A DNA stretch of 42,392 nucleotides from DATDRS01 sp035291605 (GCA_035291605.1 DATDRS010000517.1:1-42392), one strand, 5' to 3'. Shown: positions 33,971 through 42,392, numbered from the stretch's first letter. Program-made: numbers and translations. The notes: generated by a model not told the origin, from the sequence alone.

Positions 33971-34386
33971 GCAACCTCAGATCCGTGATGTCTGAGCGCG
34001 GAGAGACAGCCACGATGACGTCGCCCATCGTCACCCCTGAGCCGGTGCTCACGCCGTTGCCGTTGCTTGAAGTCATTCGCCGCAAAGAGGCCGAGGTCAA
34101 GCGCGGCTTGGCCGCCGAACGCGAGGCGGCTCAGACCGCCCTCGCAGAGGCAGAGGAACGCGCCCGCAAACTCGTCGCCGCCGCCGAGACAGAGGGGCAA
34201 CGCGAGGGCGAGGCTCAGCGGCAAGCCGCCCGTTCCGATGTGGAACGCGAGGCCGCCGCCATCGTCGCGCAAGCGCGCGCCCAGGCGGAGATGCTTCAAC
34301 GGGCGGGCGAGGCGCAACTCGAGGCTGCCATCGCGCGGGCGGTCAAGTTCATTGTAGGCGCTTTTACGTCCATCCCTGTTTCGTGA
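33967..34386 (+). CDS. ntpH: V/A-type ATPase subunit H (peripheral stalk)
   Basis: 139 residues from ATG 33967, overlapping the HEAT gene's stop; ATG 34015 is an alternative. It is mainly one long charged helix rich in Ala, Glu and Arg (AAEREAAQTALAEAEERARK and on to QAEMLQRAGEAQLE), as in the AhaH/subunit G stalk that pairs with subunit E. A short hydrophobic end, AVKFIVGAF, closes it. The position before subunit I fits the usual gene order. Confidence 0.75.
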   Translation: MSNLRSVMSERGETATMTSPIVTPEPVLTPLPLLEVIRRKEAEVKRGLAAEREAAQTALAEAEERARKLVAAAETEGQREGEAQRQAARSDVEREAAAIVAQARAQAEMLQRAGEAQLEAAIARAVKFIVGAFTSIPVS

Positions 34387-34481
34387 TGCACTGATCGTTG
34401 ATCGATGAGAGTTGATGACTGGTGATTCCAGTCAGCGATCACAAATCAGTCATCATCAATGTTCGATTGCGAGATGTCACT
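34387..34481 (+). repeat. Palindromic dispersed repeat spacer
   Basis: ATCGTTGATCGATGAG, TTGATGACTGG and CAGTCATCATCAA form imperfect inverted units. A start at 34422 in frame with subunit I would translate this repeat and is rejected. Confidence 0.5.
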
Positions 34482-36398
34482 ATGAGACTCAAGATGGCCC
34501 GCATCCAAATTGTGGGCCTCAAGACCCGCCTCGCAGCCACGATGCATGCCCTGCATCACCTGGGCTGTATCCAAATCGAAGATTTGTCTGAGGCGGGCGG
34601 CGTCTCCGCGCGCCCGCTGCACCTGGATCGTGACACGGTGCGGACACAGGAAGAACTCGGCTATTTGGTGGCGAGGATCGAGGGGCTGTCGTCCGTCCTC
34701 GGTGCTGGCCGGGCCGCCGCCGAGGCTCCGCGCACCGGGTCCGAGACGCCCGAGGCCGATTGCCAGACTGCGGCGCGTACCGGTCTAGAAGTGCTCGGCC
34801 CGCAGGTGCAGGCGCTTGTGTCCAAGCAGGATGCTTTGGAGGCCGAGCGGGCTTCACTCCCGCGCTACGAGGCCACCCTGCGCAAACTGCTGCCCATCGT
34901 GCCCACCTCGGCGCGCGACGCGGCTAATGCCTCGGTTGGCGTGCTCGTCAGCCGCACGCACCTGGCCGTGTTGGATGCCATTGCCGAACGGGTCGTGAAT
35001 CTTTCGGGCGGGCGAGCTGAAGTGGTGGCAGAGGACGTGGACGCCTCCACGCGCGCGATGCTGCTTGTTTTCCCGCGCGAATTTGCGAGCGAGGTGGAAA
35101 CGCTCTTGGGCCGCGAGGACATCTCGCGCCTTCGGCTGCCGGAAGCCTTCGCCGATCAGCCACCGGATGTGGCGGTGGCCGCGCTGAGCAAACGGCTCGC
35201 CGCTATCCCGCACGAGCTCACCGCCATCAAAGCCGATTTGTCGTCGCTGGCCGAGACGTGGGCGCCGCGCCTCGAACGGTGGCGCGCGTGCCTGCGCGAC
35301 CGACTGGAGGAGTTTGCCATCCTGTCTCACTTGGGCGAGACTGATCAGACCTTTGTGCTCGCCGGTTGGACACCGGAGCGAGAGGTGGCGCGCGTGCGCG
35401 AGGCCTTGGCCTCCCAGGTGGGGAACACGGTGGTGATGCAGGTACTGCCGTTCACCCACGCGGACGAGAAGCGCGCCCCGGTCGCGTTGGTAAACCCTGC
35501 TCTCGCCCGGCCATTTGAAAGCCTGGTGCGCCTGCTGGCCCTTCCGCGCTACGAAGGCATAGATCCCACAATGCTGATGGCGTTCTTCCTGCCGATCTTC
35601 TTCGGCATGATCCTCGGCGATGTGGGCTATGGGGCGTTGTTATTGTTGTCGTGCCTCTATCTGCTGCGCCGCTTCCGCAAGCCGGGCGTCGTGCGCGACA
35701 TCGTCCAAGTGCTGATGATGGGTTCGGCGTGGAGTGTGGCCTTCGGATTTCTGTATGGCGAGGCGTTCGGCACGCTCGGCGAGCATATTGGCCTGCACCC
35801 GCTCTGGCTTGACCGCACGAGTCCGGAGCACGTGACCGGGCTGCTGCTGTTCACTGTGGCCGTGGGGGCCGGCCACGTCACGTTGGGGCTGATCCTCGGC
35901 GTGTGGGAGGCGCTGCGAGAGCGCAGCCGGAATCATCTGCTGGAGCGCGGCGGAATGCTTGTGGGATTGATCGGGCTGTTCTTGATTGTGACCGTGCTGG
36001 TTGAGTGGTTGCCGCAAGGATTCATGACGCCCGGCATCGCGGCGCTGGTTGTCGGGATTGTCCTGTTGGGTGCGTCGTTGGGGTGGCTCGGTCTGCTCAT
36101 GGGTCCTATCGAGTTCATCGGGGTCGTGGGGAATATCCTCTCCTATCTGCGCATCGCAGCCATCGGACTGGCGTCCGTATACCTCGCGCGTGTCGCCAAC
36201 GACATGGTGGGGAGCATTGGCAACGTCGTCGTCGGGATCATTATCGCCGTGCTCATTCACGCACTCAACCTGGTGCTGGGCACATTCAGCCCCACCATTC
36301 ACAGCTTGCGCTTGCACTACGTCGAATTCTTTCGGAAGTTCTACGAGGGTGGGGGGAGGCCGTTTGAGCCGTTCAGGAGCGCGACGGGTGGCCGGTGA
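34482..36398 (+). CDS. ntpI: V/A-type ATPase subunit I
   Basis: 638 residues from ATG 34482, where the family begins (MRLKMARIQIVGLK). The N-terminal half is a long soluble arm with coiled-coil character. The C-terminal half from about 370 has seven or eight membrane segments (ILGDVGYGALLLLSCLYLL, then LLFTVAVGAGHVTLGLILG and IEFIGVVGNILSYLRIAAIG). The Arg in LSYLRIAAIG is the conserved half-channel Arg of the stator. It moves ions against the K-subunit ring. Confidence 0.9.
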   Translation: MRLKMARIQIVGLKTRLAATMHALHHLGCIQIEDLSEAGGVSARPLHLDRDTVRTQEELGYLVARIEGLSSVLGAGRAAAEAPRTGSETPEADCQTAARTGLEVLGPQVQALVSKQDALEAERASLPRYEATLRKLLPIVPTSARDAANASVGVLVSRTHLAVLDAIAERVVNLSGGRAEVVAEDVDASTRAMLLVFPREFASEVETLLGREDISRLRLPEAFADQPPDVAVAALSKRLAAIPHELTAIKADLSSLAETWAPRLERWRACLRDRLEEFAILSHLGETDQTFVLAGWTPEREVARVREALASQVGNTVVMQVLPFTHADEKRAPVALVNPALARPFESLVRLLALPRYEGIDPTMLMAFFLPIFFGMILGDVGYGALLLLSCLYLLRRFRKPGVVRDIVQVLMMGSAWSVAFGFLYGEAFGTLGEHIGLHPLWLDRTSPEHVTGLLLFTVAVGAGHVTLGLILGVWEALRERSRNHLLERGGMLVGLIGLFLIVTVLVEWLPQGFMTPGIAALVVGIVLLGASLGWLGLLMGPIEFIGVVGNILSYLRIAAIGLASVYLARVANDMVGSIGNVVVGIIIAVLIHALNLVLGTFSPTIHSLRLHYVEFFRKFYEGGGRPFEPFRSATGGR

Positions 36399-36449
36399 CG
36401 GGTGACGCCACACGCCACTCGTCACTCGCCGTACATTACGGAGGAACAC

Positions 36450-36683
36450 ATGGATGCTACCGGATTAATCGCCATTGGCGCAGGACTCGCGGTCGGCTTG
36501 GCCGCCATCGGCACCGGGTTGGCGCAAGGCCGCATCGGATCGGCCGGCGCCGGCGTAATCGCCGAGAAGCCGGAGATGCTCGGGCCAGTCATCTTGCTGA
36601 TCGCCATTCCGGAGACGATGGTCATCCTGGGCTTTGCTGTGGCGGCAATGGTACTGCTCACAGGCGGGGGCCTCGGCGGATGA
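36450..36683 (+). CDS. ntpK: V/A-type ATPase subunit K (proteolipid), copy 1
   Basis: 77 residues, a two-helix hairpin. RBS TACGGAGGA. The ion-binding Glu is in the second helix (IAIPETMVILGF). A Gln in the first helix (GLAQGRIG) together with the Glu-Thr pair resembles a Na+-type site, but the usual Tyr is Leu, so ion choice is open. Before it, 36399-36449 contains GTGACGGGTGACGCC repeat-like DNA. The stop overlaps the next start (ATGA). Confidence 0.88.
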   Translation: MDATGLIAIGAGLAVGLAAIGTGLAQGRIGSAGAGVIAEKPEMLGPVILLIAIPETMVILGFAVAAMVLLTGGGLGG

Positions 36684-37327
36684 GCCTCGAAGCGATATTG
36701 GCGGCAATCGAGGCCTCCGGCGAGGCTGAGGTGGCTCGCCTGCGAGCCGAGACGGGGACATGTGCCCGGCAAATCCTGGCCGAGGCCGAGCGCACGGCAA
36801 CGTCCCGGCGGGACGAAGCCCGGCAAGCGGTTCTGCTTGCAGTCCCTGGCGAACGAGCGCGACAGTTGCACCATGCCAGGCTCGAGGCGCTGCGCACGAT
36901 AGGCGAGGTTCGCAACCACTTGGTGGAAACGGCGCTGGCCGAAGCGCGTCTGCAGCTCGCCAACCTGCGCGCCGACTCGGACTACCCCCTCATCTTACGT
37001 CGCCTGACCGAGGAAGCGATCCGGGTTCTGGGCGACGAGGCGGTGGGGACCGGCAGTGCCCCATCGTGGCTCGAGGCCGACCCGCGCGATGAAGCGTTGC
37101 TTCGCCGCATTCTGCATGACCTCGGCATTGATCTGGTGATCAAGACCTCGCTCGACTGCTGGGGAGGCCTGGTGGCCCGCAGCGGCGATGGGAGGATCGT
37201 CGCCGTCAACACCCTCGAAGCGCGCCTCGAACGCGCGACTCCGTTCTTGCGGCGAGACTTGGCGGCGTTTTTCGAGAAAGGGCAGCCGCAGGAAGAGGAA
37301 TCCACGGAACTTGTGTCAGTTCCTTGA
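36680..37327 (+). CDS. ntpE: V/A-type ATPase subunit E (peripheral stalk)
   Basis: 215 residues. The N-terminal helix (ILAAIEASGEAEVARLRAE) is a coiled stalk partner for H. The C-terminal globular part has GGLVARSGDGRIVAVNTLEA, matching the family's GGxxxxxxDGxIxVxNTxxxR motif. ATG 36680 overlaps the K subunit's stop. The gene lies between two K genes. Confidence 0.86.
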   Translation: MSLEAILAAIEASGEAEVARLRAETGTCARQILAEAERTATSRRDEARQAVLLAVPGERARQLHHARLEALRTIGEVRNHLVETALAEARLQLANLRADSDYPLILRRLTEEAIRVLGDEAVGTGSAPSWLEADPRDEALLRRILHDLGIDLVIKTSLDCWGGLVARSGDGRIVAVNTLEARLERATPFLRRDLAAFFEKGQPQEEESTELVSVP

Positions 37328-37347
37328 GGCTAACCTGGGAGGACCAC

Positions 37348-37581
37348 ATGGATGCCACCACCTTGATACCCATTGGCTTTGGGATGGCGGTGGGGCTGGG
37401 CGCCATCGCCACGGCCATCGCCCAGGCCCGCATCGGCTCGGCCGGCCTCGGCTTGCTGGCCGAGCGACCGGAGATGGTCGGGACAGTGATCCTGTTTCTT
37501 GCCATTCCAGAGACGATGGTGATCTTGGGCTTTGCCGCAGCAGCGATGCTGCTGCTACTCGGAGGCGGGGTCGGCGGATAA
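37348..37581 (+). CDS. ntpK: V/A-type ATPase subunit K (proteolipid), copy 2
   Basis: 77 residues, RBS GGGAGGACC. It is similar to copy 1 but clearly diverged (IAQARIGSAGLGLLAERPE; AIPETMVILGFAAAAMLLLL). The Gln and Glu-Thr positions are kept. Both copies are intact and both have good ribosome-binding sites, so the rotor ring may contain two proteolipids. Confidence 0.87.
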   Translation: MDATTLIPIGFGMAVGLGAIATAIAQARIGSAGLGLLAERPEMVGTVILFLAIPETMVILGFAAAAMLLLLGGGVGG

Positions 37582-37657
37582 GCCTGCGAGCGACGGTTGG
37601 CGTGATGGATGCCACCTGCGAGTCGAGGCAGTCAACTGGCAGGTGGGAGGCATTGTG

Positions 37658-38740
37658 ATGGCTGACTTTGATTACGGCAATACCCGTCTGCGCGCGATGA
37701 AGTCCCGCCTGATTCCTCGCCGGGCGCTGGAAGGGTTGACCGAGGTCGGCAGCGTGCAGGGGTTGATCAACGCGCTCACAGATACAGCCTATCGCGATGC
37801 GGTGGAGGCCGCGCTTGTCCGGGCGGTGGGCATGGAATGCCTGGCCGAGGCGTTGCGAAACGATCTGGTGGCGACGGTGGGCAAAGCGCGCCGTTTCTTC
37901 CGCGATCAAGCGGGTGATTTGGCGGCTCTGGTCTTGCGCCGTTACGACCTGCACAACGTCAAAACCGTGCTGCGCGGGCTGGTGCGGCAAGTGCCCGCCA
38001 GCGAAATCCTCGCCAGCACCCTGCCCATCGGCGAACTGCGCCCGGTAGACCTGTCCGAACTGGCCCGTTCTCAAAACTTTCGCGCCGCGATTGATTTGCT
38101 GGCCACATGGGCCGCGCCGTTGTCGCAGCCCTTGCTCGAACTCCGTGCGCGACGGCGGGGGGAAGGTGTGGAGGTGTCGGAACTGGAATTAGCTCTGGAT
38201 CGCTGGCACGTGCACACGGCGATGCAGGCGGCGCGCGAGGCGGACGAAGAGGGGAGGACGCTGTTCGAGGCGCTCAGGCTGGAGGCCGATGTGACGAACA
38301 TCATGACGGCCTTGCGCCTCGGCAGCGTCGCCGATGCCGCGCTGACTCTGCGCGAGCGTTTCGGCGCAGACGACCTCACGGCGCTTTTTGTCGATCCCGG
38401 TCACGTCCGGTTTGGGCTGTTGACCGAAGCCGTTCGCAAATCATCGGTTGGGGAAGCCGTGAGCGTGTTGGTCGGGACGCCTTATGGCCCAATACTGGCC
38501 AGCGCCATGCAAGGCTACAGCGCCACGGGTCGCCTGAGCATTTTCGAGCGCGCGCTGGCGCGGCGACAGCTCCGGCACGCCGCCGGTCTGTGCGCGCGTG
38601 ACCCGCTCGGTATTGGCGTGCTGGTAGGCTACGTTGCGCTCAAGACCAATGAAGTCGCAAACCTGCGCGCGATTGCGCAGGGACTCATGCTGGGGGAGAA
38701 ACCGGAACGCATCCGCGCCGAGTTGATGTTCGTGGACTGA
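37658..38740 (+). CDS. ntpC: V/A-type ATPase subunit C
   Basis: 360 residues; ATG 37658 follows GGTGGGAGGCATTGTG. All-helical with three similar parts, as in the family. The start ADFDYGNTRLRAMKSRLI is typical (DYGxxRxRxxxxxLL), and the end YVALKTNEVANLRAIAQGL then GEKPERIRAEL is the conserved C-terminus. It is the socket that joins the central stalk to the K ring. Confidence 0.87.
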   Translation: MADFDYGNTRLRAMKSRLIPRRALEGLTEVGSVQGLINALTDTAYRDAVEAALVRAVGMECLAEALRNDLVATVGKARRFFRDQAGDLAALVLRRYDLHNVKTVLRGLVRQVPASEILASTLPIGELRPVDLSELARSQNFRAAIDLLATWAAPLSQPLLELRARRRGEGVEVSELELALDRWHVHTAMQAAREADEEGRTLFEALRLEADVTNIMTALRLGSVADAALTLRERFGADDLTALFVDPGHVRFGLLTEAVRKSSVGEAVSVLVGTPYGPILASAMQGYSATGRLSIFERALARRQLRHAAGLCARDPLGIGVLVGYVALKTNEVANLRAIAQGLMLGEKPERIRAELMFVD

Positions 38741-38765
38741 TCTTGGATTTGGAGATTGGCTAGTC

Positions 38766-39107
38766 ATGAGTCGTCTGCTGGTCGTCACCCGCCCCTCCCT
38801 CGTTCCGGGCTTCCACCTCGCCGGAGTGGAAGCCTTCCCCGCCGAAGATGTGGAGGCGGCCCAGCGGCTGATCGCCGAGTGGCTGGACACGAACGAAGCC
38901 GGGCTGCTCGCCGTGGACGACGGACTGCTGGCCGGATTCGATCCCGGTTTTCGGCGCAGGCTGGAGGCCGCCGACCGATTACCCCATCTCGCTATCCCCG
39001 GCGGGGAGCCGCTGGGGCCGGCCGGTTCGCGCCGCAGGCAGATCGCCGAGTTGATTCGGCGGGCGATTGGGTTTCATATTACGTTTCGGGAGGAACAAGG
39101 CGGTTGA
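38766..39107 (+). CDS. ntpF: V/A-type ATPase subunit F
   Basis: 113 residues. Short Rossmann-like protein: LLVVTRPSLVPGFHLAGVE at the start and IPGGEP near 75, ending in LIRRAIGFHITFRE, as in subunit F of the central stalk. The following spacer (39108-39219) shows no gene, only a GGCTTATCGCTTATGGC-like stretch. Confidence 0.82.
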   Translation: MSRLLVVTRPSLVPGFHLAGVEAFPAEDVEAAQRLIAEWLDTNEAGLLAVDDGLLAGFDPGFRRRLEAADRLPHLAIPGGEPLGPAGSRRRQIAELIRRAIGFHITFREEQGG

Positions 39108-39219
39108 CGGCATCTGGCTTATCGCTTATGGCGCTGCCAATCGTTTCTTCGATTGCCGTGTGCGCTGTATTGTGGAAGTCACGCCAGGGCGACTGCTGTT
39201 TTGGTGAAGAGAGGGCCTT

Positions 39220-41034
39220 ATGAACGAATGGCCGAAGGGTCGGAAAGGAACGGTCATCCGCGTGGCCGGGCCAGTGGTGGGAGCCGTTGGCTTGGAAGAC
39301 GTGCGCCTCTACGACGTGGTGCGCGTGGGCGAGCTGGGCCTGATCGGCGAAGTGATCCGGCTCCACGGCGATCTCACTACGGTTCAGGTATATGAGGACA
39401 CCAGCGGGCTGAAGGTGGGTGAACCGGTGCTCAACACCGGCCTGCCGCTCGTCGCCGAGCTCGGGCCCGGTCTGCTCGGGCGCGTCTACGACGGACTGCA
39501 ACGACCGCTGGTGGATCTGGCCGCCGCGACGGGGAACTTCCTCGAGCGCGGCGTGGCGGCCTCGGCGTTGCCGCAAGAGAAACGCTGGCTCTTCACCCCG
39601 CGCGTGAAGGTCGGGCAGCGCGTGGGGCCGGGCGATGTGCTCGGGATTGCGCCGGAGAGCCGGACGATTGAGCACCGCGTGCTCGTCCCGCCGGATGTGC
39701 ACGGGCGCATCGTCGCTGCACGCGAGGGCGAGTTCACCGTGCAGGAGCCGGTCGTCGTGCTCGACGTCGAGAGCAACGGGCAGGCGGGTCGGCGTGAGAT
39801 CACGCTCGTTCAAAAGTGGCCGGTGCGTAAGCCGCGTCCCTATCAGGCCAAACTCGACCCCGATCAGCCCCTCATCACCGGGACGCGCATCATTGACGCA
39901 TTCTTCCCCGTGGCCAAAGGCGGCGCGGCCATCATCCCCGGCGGGTTCGGCACGGGTAAGACGGTCACCGAGCACTCGCTCGCGCGGTGGTCGGAGGCGG
40001 ACGTGGTAGTGTACGTGGGCTGCGGCGAACGCGGCAACGAGATGACGGAAGTGCTCGAAGAGTTTCCAACGCTCGAAGACGCGCGCCACGGCGCGCCGCT
40101 CATGGAGCGCACCATCCTGATCGCGAACACGTCAAACATGCCCGTCGCCGCGCGCGAGGCCAGCATTTATACCGGCATCACCATGGCCGAATATTACCGC
40201 GACATGGGCTACGACGTGGTGCTGCTCGCGGACAGCACGTCGCGCTGGGGCGAGGCACTGCGCGAGATTTCCGGGCGATTGGAGGAGATGCCGGGCGAGG
40301 AGGGCTACCCGGCGTACTTGGCCGCCCGCCTCTCGGAGTTCTACGAACGGTCGGGGCGCGTGATGTGTTTGGGTGGGCCCGCCTCCTCCCAGGGGGAGGG
40401 TGCGGGTGGGGGCTCCCGCACTGGCTCGGTGACGGTCGTCGGAGCGGTCTCGCCGCCGGGCGGCGACTTCTCCGAGCCAATGACGCAAAACTCGCTGCGG
40501 GTGGTCGGCACGTTTTGGGCATTGGATTACGACCTCTCGCGCCGCCGCCACTTCCCCTCCATCAACTGGACGCGCAGCTACACGCTTTACAACCTGCGCG
40601 AGTGGTACGCCCGCGAGGGCGCGCTGGATTGGAACGAGCTGATCCGCGAGGCGATGGCGCTGCTTCAGCGCGAGGTGGAACTGCTGGAAATTGTGCAATT
40701 GGTGGGGCCGGACGCGCTGGCCGAGACGCAGCGCGAAGTGTTGGCCGTCGCCCGAATGCTGCGCGAGGACTTCCTCCAGCAGTCGGCCTACCACGAGATT
40801 GACCGCTTCTGCCCGCTGCCCAAAGCCTACTGGATGCTGCGCGCGATTCTGGATTTTCATCGCCGCGCCGCCGCGGCCGTGGAGTCTGGGGTCTCGCTTG
40901 AGCGCGTCACCGCGCTCCCGGTCGTCGCCGAAATTGCACGGATGAAGGAATTGCCCGCCGCAGAGGCGGTGGAGAAAATACAGGTATTGGTCCACCGGCT
41001 CGATAGGGAGTTTGCCGGCCTGCGCACAGGATGA
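39220..41034 (+). CDS. ntpA: V/A-type ATPase catalytic subunit A
   Basis: 604 residues. Walker A GGFGTGKTVTEHS near 247, the non-homologous region before it, and Walker B VVLLADSTSRWGEALRE. AVSPPGGDFSEPMTQNSLR and FPSINWTRSYTLYN are typical of subunit A. A short segment at about 386-401 (GPASSQGEGAGGGS) is an extra insertion encoded by repeat-like DNA. The stop overlaps the ATG of a P-type ATPase, not of subunit B. Confidence 0.92.
   Translation: MNEWPKGRKGTVIRVAGPVVGAVGLEDVRLYDVVRVGELGLIGEVIRLHGDLTTVQVYEDTSGLKVGEPVLNTGLPLVAELGPGLLGRVYDGLQRPLVDLAAATGNFLERGVAASALPQEKRWLFTPRVKVGQRVGPGDVLGIAPESRTIEHRVLVPPDVHGRIVAAREGEFTVQEPVVVLDVESNGQAGRREITLVQKWPVRKPRPYQAKLDPDQPLITGTRIIDAFFPVAKGGAAIIPGGFGTGKTVTEHSLARWSEADVVVYVGCGERGNEMTEVLEEFPTLEDARHGAPLMERTILIANTSNMPVAAREASIYTGITMAEYYRDMGYDVVLLADSTSRWGEALREISGRLEEMPGEEGYPAYLAARLSEFYERSGRVMCLGGPASSQGEGAGGGSRTGSVTVVGAVSPPGGDFSEPMTQNSLRVVGTFWALDYDLSRRRHFPSINWTRSYTLYNLREWYAREGALDWNELIREAMALLQREVELLEIVQLVGPDALAETQREVLAVARMLREDFLQQSAYHEIDRFCPLPKAYWMLRAILDFHRRAAAAVESGVSLERVTALPVVAEIARMKELPAAEAVEKIQVLVHRLDREFAGLRTG
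40376..40424 (+). repeat. In-frame repeat-like insertion in subunit A
   Basis: CCTCCTCCCAGGGGGAGGG then TGCGGGTGGGGGCTCCC, a G/C-tract hairpin type of dispersed repeat. It is translated as about 14 residues between VMCLGG and RTGSVTVVGAV, where family members have a short loop. Confidence 0.55.
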
Positions 41035-42392
41035 CCATGTCAACCGATGTTTGGGCAGGTGAGACATTGCGAGCCAGACTCCACACCCTGCCCAGAGATG
41101 AAGTGTATGGCGCGCTGGCGACACGACCGGAAGGGCTGACCCAGGCCGAAGCGGAAGAACGCCTGCAGCGCTTCGGGCGCAACGTGCTGCGCGAGGTGAA
41201 GGGCAAACCGCTGTGGATCAAGTTCCTGGCCAATTTCACGCATCTCATGGCCCTTCTCCTGTGGGCAGGCGGCCTGGTCGGTTTCATCGCTCAGATGCCG
41301 CAACTGGGGATCGCGATCTGGATGGTCAACGTGATCAATGGCGTGTTCAGCTTCTGGCAGGAATACAAAGCCGAGAAAGCCACCGAAGCCTTGCGCCGGC
41401 TGCTGCCCACCTACGCGCGTGTGATGCGAGAGGGCGAAGAGCGGCACATCCTGGCGGAAGAGTTAGCGCCCGGGGATGTGATCCTGCTGGCCGAGGGCGA
41501 CCATATTTCCGCCGACGCCCGGCTGGTGCAGGCTGCTGAACTGCGCGTGGATCAATCCACGCTCAGCGGCGAATCCCACCCGGTGCGCAAGACGAGTGAC
41601 GCCATCGCTGAAAACAACCTCGCGCGCCCCGAGCTGCCCAACCTGGTGTTTGCCGGGACAAGCGTCGCTGCCGGGACGGGCACGGCGGCGGTGTTCGCGA
41701 CGGCCATGAACACGGAGTTCGGCAAGATCGCGTACCTCACCCAGAGCGTAGGCGAGGAGCTCAGCCCGCTGCAGAAAGAGATGGCTCGTGTCACCCGGGT
41801 GGTCACCGTGCTGGCCACCAGCATTGGCGTGCTCTTCTTCGTGCTGGCGGTTTTGGTGGTGGGCAGCGACCTGCTGGCGGCTTTCATTTTTGCGATGGGG
41901 ATGATCGTCGCCTTCGTGCCGGAGGGGATGCTGCCGACCGTGACCCTCTCGCTGGCGATGAGCACGCAGCGCATGGCGAAGCGGCACGCGCTGATCAAGC
42001 GCTTATCGGCGGTCGAGACCCTGGGCAGCACCACCGTCATCTGCACCGACAAGACCGGCACGCTGACGCAAAACGAAATGACCGTGCGCCATCTCTGGCT
42101 GGCAGGTCGGCCGTTTACGGTGACGGGCGTTGGCTATGCGCCGGAAGGGCAAATCACGACCAGCGGGCAATCGCTGCCTGCCTCCGCTAATGACGACCTC
42201 CGCCAGCTGCTCGTCGCCGCCGGGCTGTGCAACAATGCTCGCCTGCTCCCTCCGAACGGCGAAGCCTCACGCTGGACCATTCTGGGCGATCCCACCGAGG
42301 CCGCCTTGCAGGTCGCCGCGCTGAAAGGAGGGTTGGACCTAGAGGCTGAGTCCCGCCGCTCCCCGCGCGTGCGCGAGATTCCATTTGATTCG
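41031..42392 (+). CDS. P-type cation-transporting ATPase, 3' end outside window
   Basis: 454 residues to the window edge. ATG 41031 overlaps the subunit A stop; ATG 41037 in the same frame is an alternative. The cation-ATPase N-terminal domain (GLTQAEAEERLQRFGRN), TM1-2 near residues 65-105, the actuator loop (VDQSTLSGESHPV, a TGES-like site), TM4 with FVPEGMLPTVTLSLA, and the phosphorylation site CTDKTGTLTQNE are present. The PEG(M/L)LPTVT motif fits a type II (Ca, Na/K or related) pump. The rest of the nucleotide and transmembrane domains is cut off. Confidence 0.9.
   Translation, partial: MTMSTDVWAGETLRARLHTLPRDEVYGALATRPEGLTQAEAEERLQRFGRNVLREVKGKPLWIKFLANFTHLMALLLWAGGLVGFIAQMPQLGIAIWMVNVINGVFSFWQEYKAEKATEALRRLLPTYARVMREGEERHILAEELAPGDVILLAEGDHISADARLVQAAELRVDQSTLSGESHPVRKTSDAIAENNLARPELPNLVFAGTSVAAGTGTAAVFATAMNTEFGKIAYLTQSVGEELSPLQKEMARVTRVVTVLATSIGVLFFVLAVLVVGSDLLAAFIFAMGMIVAFVPEGMLPTVTLSLAMSTQRMAKRHALIKRLSAVETLGSTTVICTDKTGTLTQNEMTVRHLWLAGRPFTVTGVGYAPEGQITTSGQSLPASANDDLRQLLVAAGLCNNARLLPPNGEASRWTILGDPTEAALQVAALKGGLDLEAESRRSPRVREIPFDS

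Noticed and set aside
34422..34481. Upstream start for ATPase subunit I
   Set aside because: This part is a palindromic repeat; subunit I homologs begin at the MRLKMARIQ segment.
1..42392. tRNA, rRNA, transposase genes or phage genes
   Set aside because: I saw no convincing cloverleaf, ribosomal RNA or transposase/integrase motif by eye; a tRNA search program would be needed to be sure.

Overview
The window is GC-rich bacterial DNA. Every gene I can support lies on the + strand, mostly in tightly packed or overlapping operon order. Three features point to a bacterium: good Shine-Dalgarno sites, and two in-frame UGA codons each followed within coding sequence by a short hairpin, as in a bacterial-type SECIS (archaeal and eukaryotic SECIS elements lie outside the reading frame). 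The gene content (very many heterodisulfide-reductase-like genes, a V/A-type ATPase, many short dispersed palindromic repeats) suggests an anaerobe, perhaps a Chloroflexota/Anaerolineae-like lineage. That placement is weak inference.

Layout. (1) 1-2242: the end of a response regulator and a membrane histidine kinase. (2) 2401-11174: two tandem HdrA proteins, each with an in-frame UGA read here as selenocysteine (Sec) in a CxxU motif. The second also carries an inserted GltD-like NAD(P)H:flavin module. They are followed by an MvhD-FdhB-like fusion, an AsrA/HydB-like Fe-S protein and an AsrB/FlxA-like FAD/NAD(P) protein, and then a strong intrinsic terminator. (3) 11384-26147: two small unknown proteins, HdrC, HdrB, a 1518-residue HdrA-GltD-HdrA fusion, MvhD, an FdhB-like protein, a short QmoA-like HdrA, an HdrC-HdrB (HdrD-like) fusion, a truncated Nudix gene, an HdrA without the Cys/Sec motif, and a two-subunit CoA-transferase. 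(4) 26278-32909: a degenerate MvhD, two more FdhB-like proteins, a small dicluster ferredoxin, a fumarate-reductase-type Fe-S subunit, an acyl-CoA dehydrogenase-like protein and a FrdA/TfrA-like flavoprotein. (5) 32945-42392: a HEAT-repeat protein, a V/A-type ATPase operon (H, I, K, E, second K, C, F, A) and the start of a P-type cation ATPase, which sits where subunit B would be expected.

How they may work together (inference). The Hdr part looks like an unusually elaborate flavin-based electron-bifurcation system. NAD(P)H would enter through the GltD-like and AsrB-like modules, pass through several HdrA flavins and ferredoxin domains, and leave through HdrB/HdrD-type CCG subunits. The CoA-transferase, acyl-CoA dehydrogenase-like protein and fumarate-reductase-like subunits suggest that the thermodynamic partner is an acyl-CoA/enoyl-CoA or fumarate/succinate couple rather than a methanogenic heterodisulfide. 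No hydrogenase or formate dehydrogenase catalytic subunit is present.

The window also carries many short dispersed repeats. They lie between genes, form the last codons of some genes, and are inserted in frame within several enzymes. A related element of about 55 bp precedes both the 11384 and the 26278 transcription units and may be a shared regulatory site.
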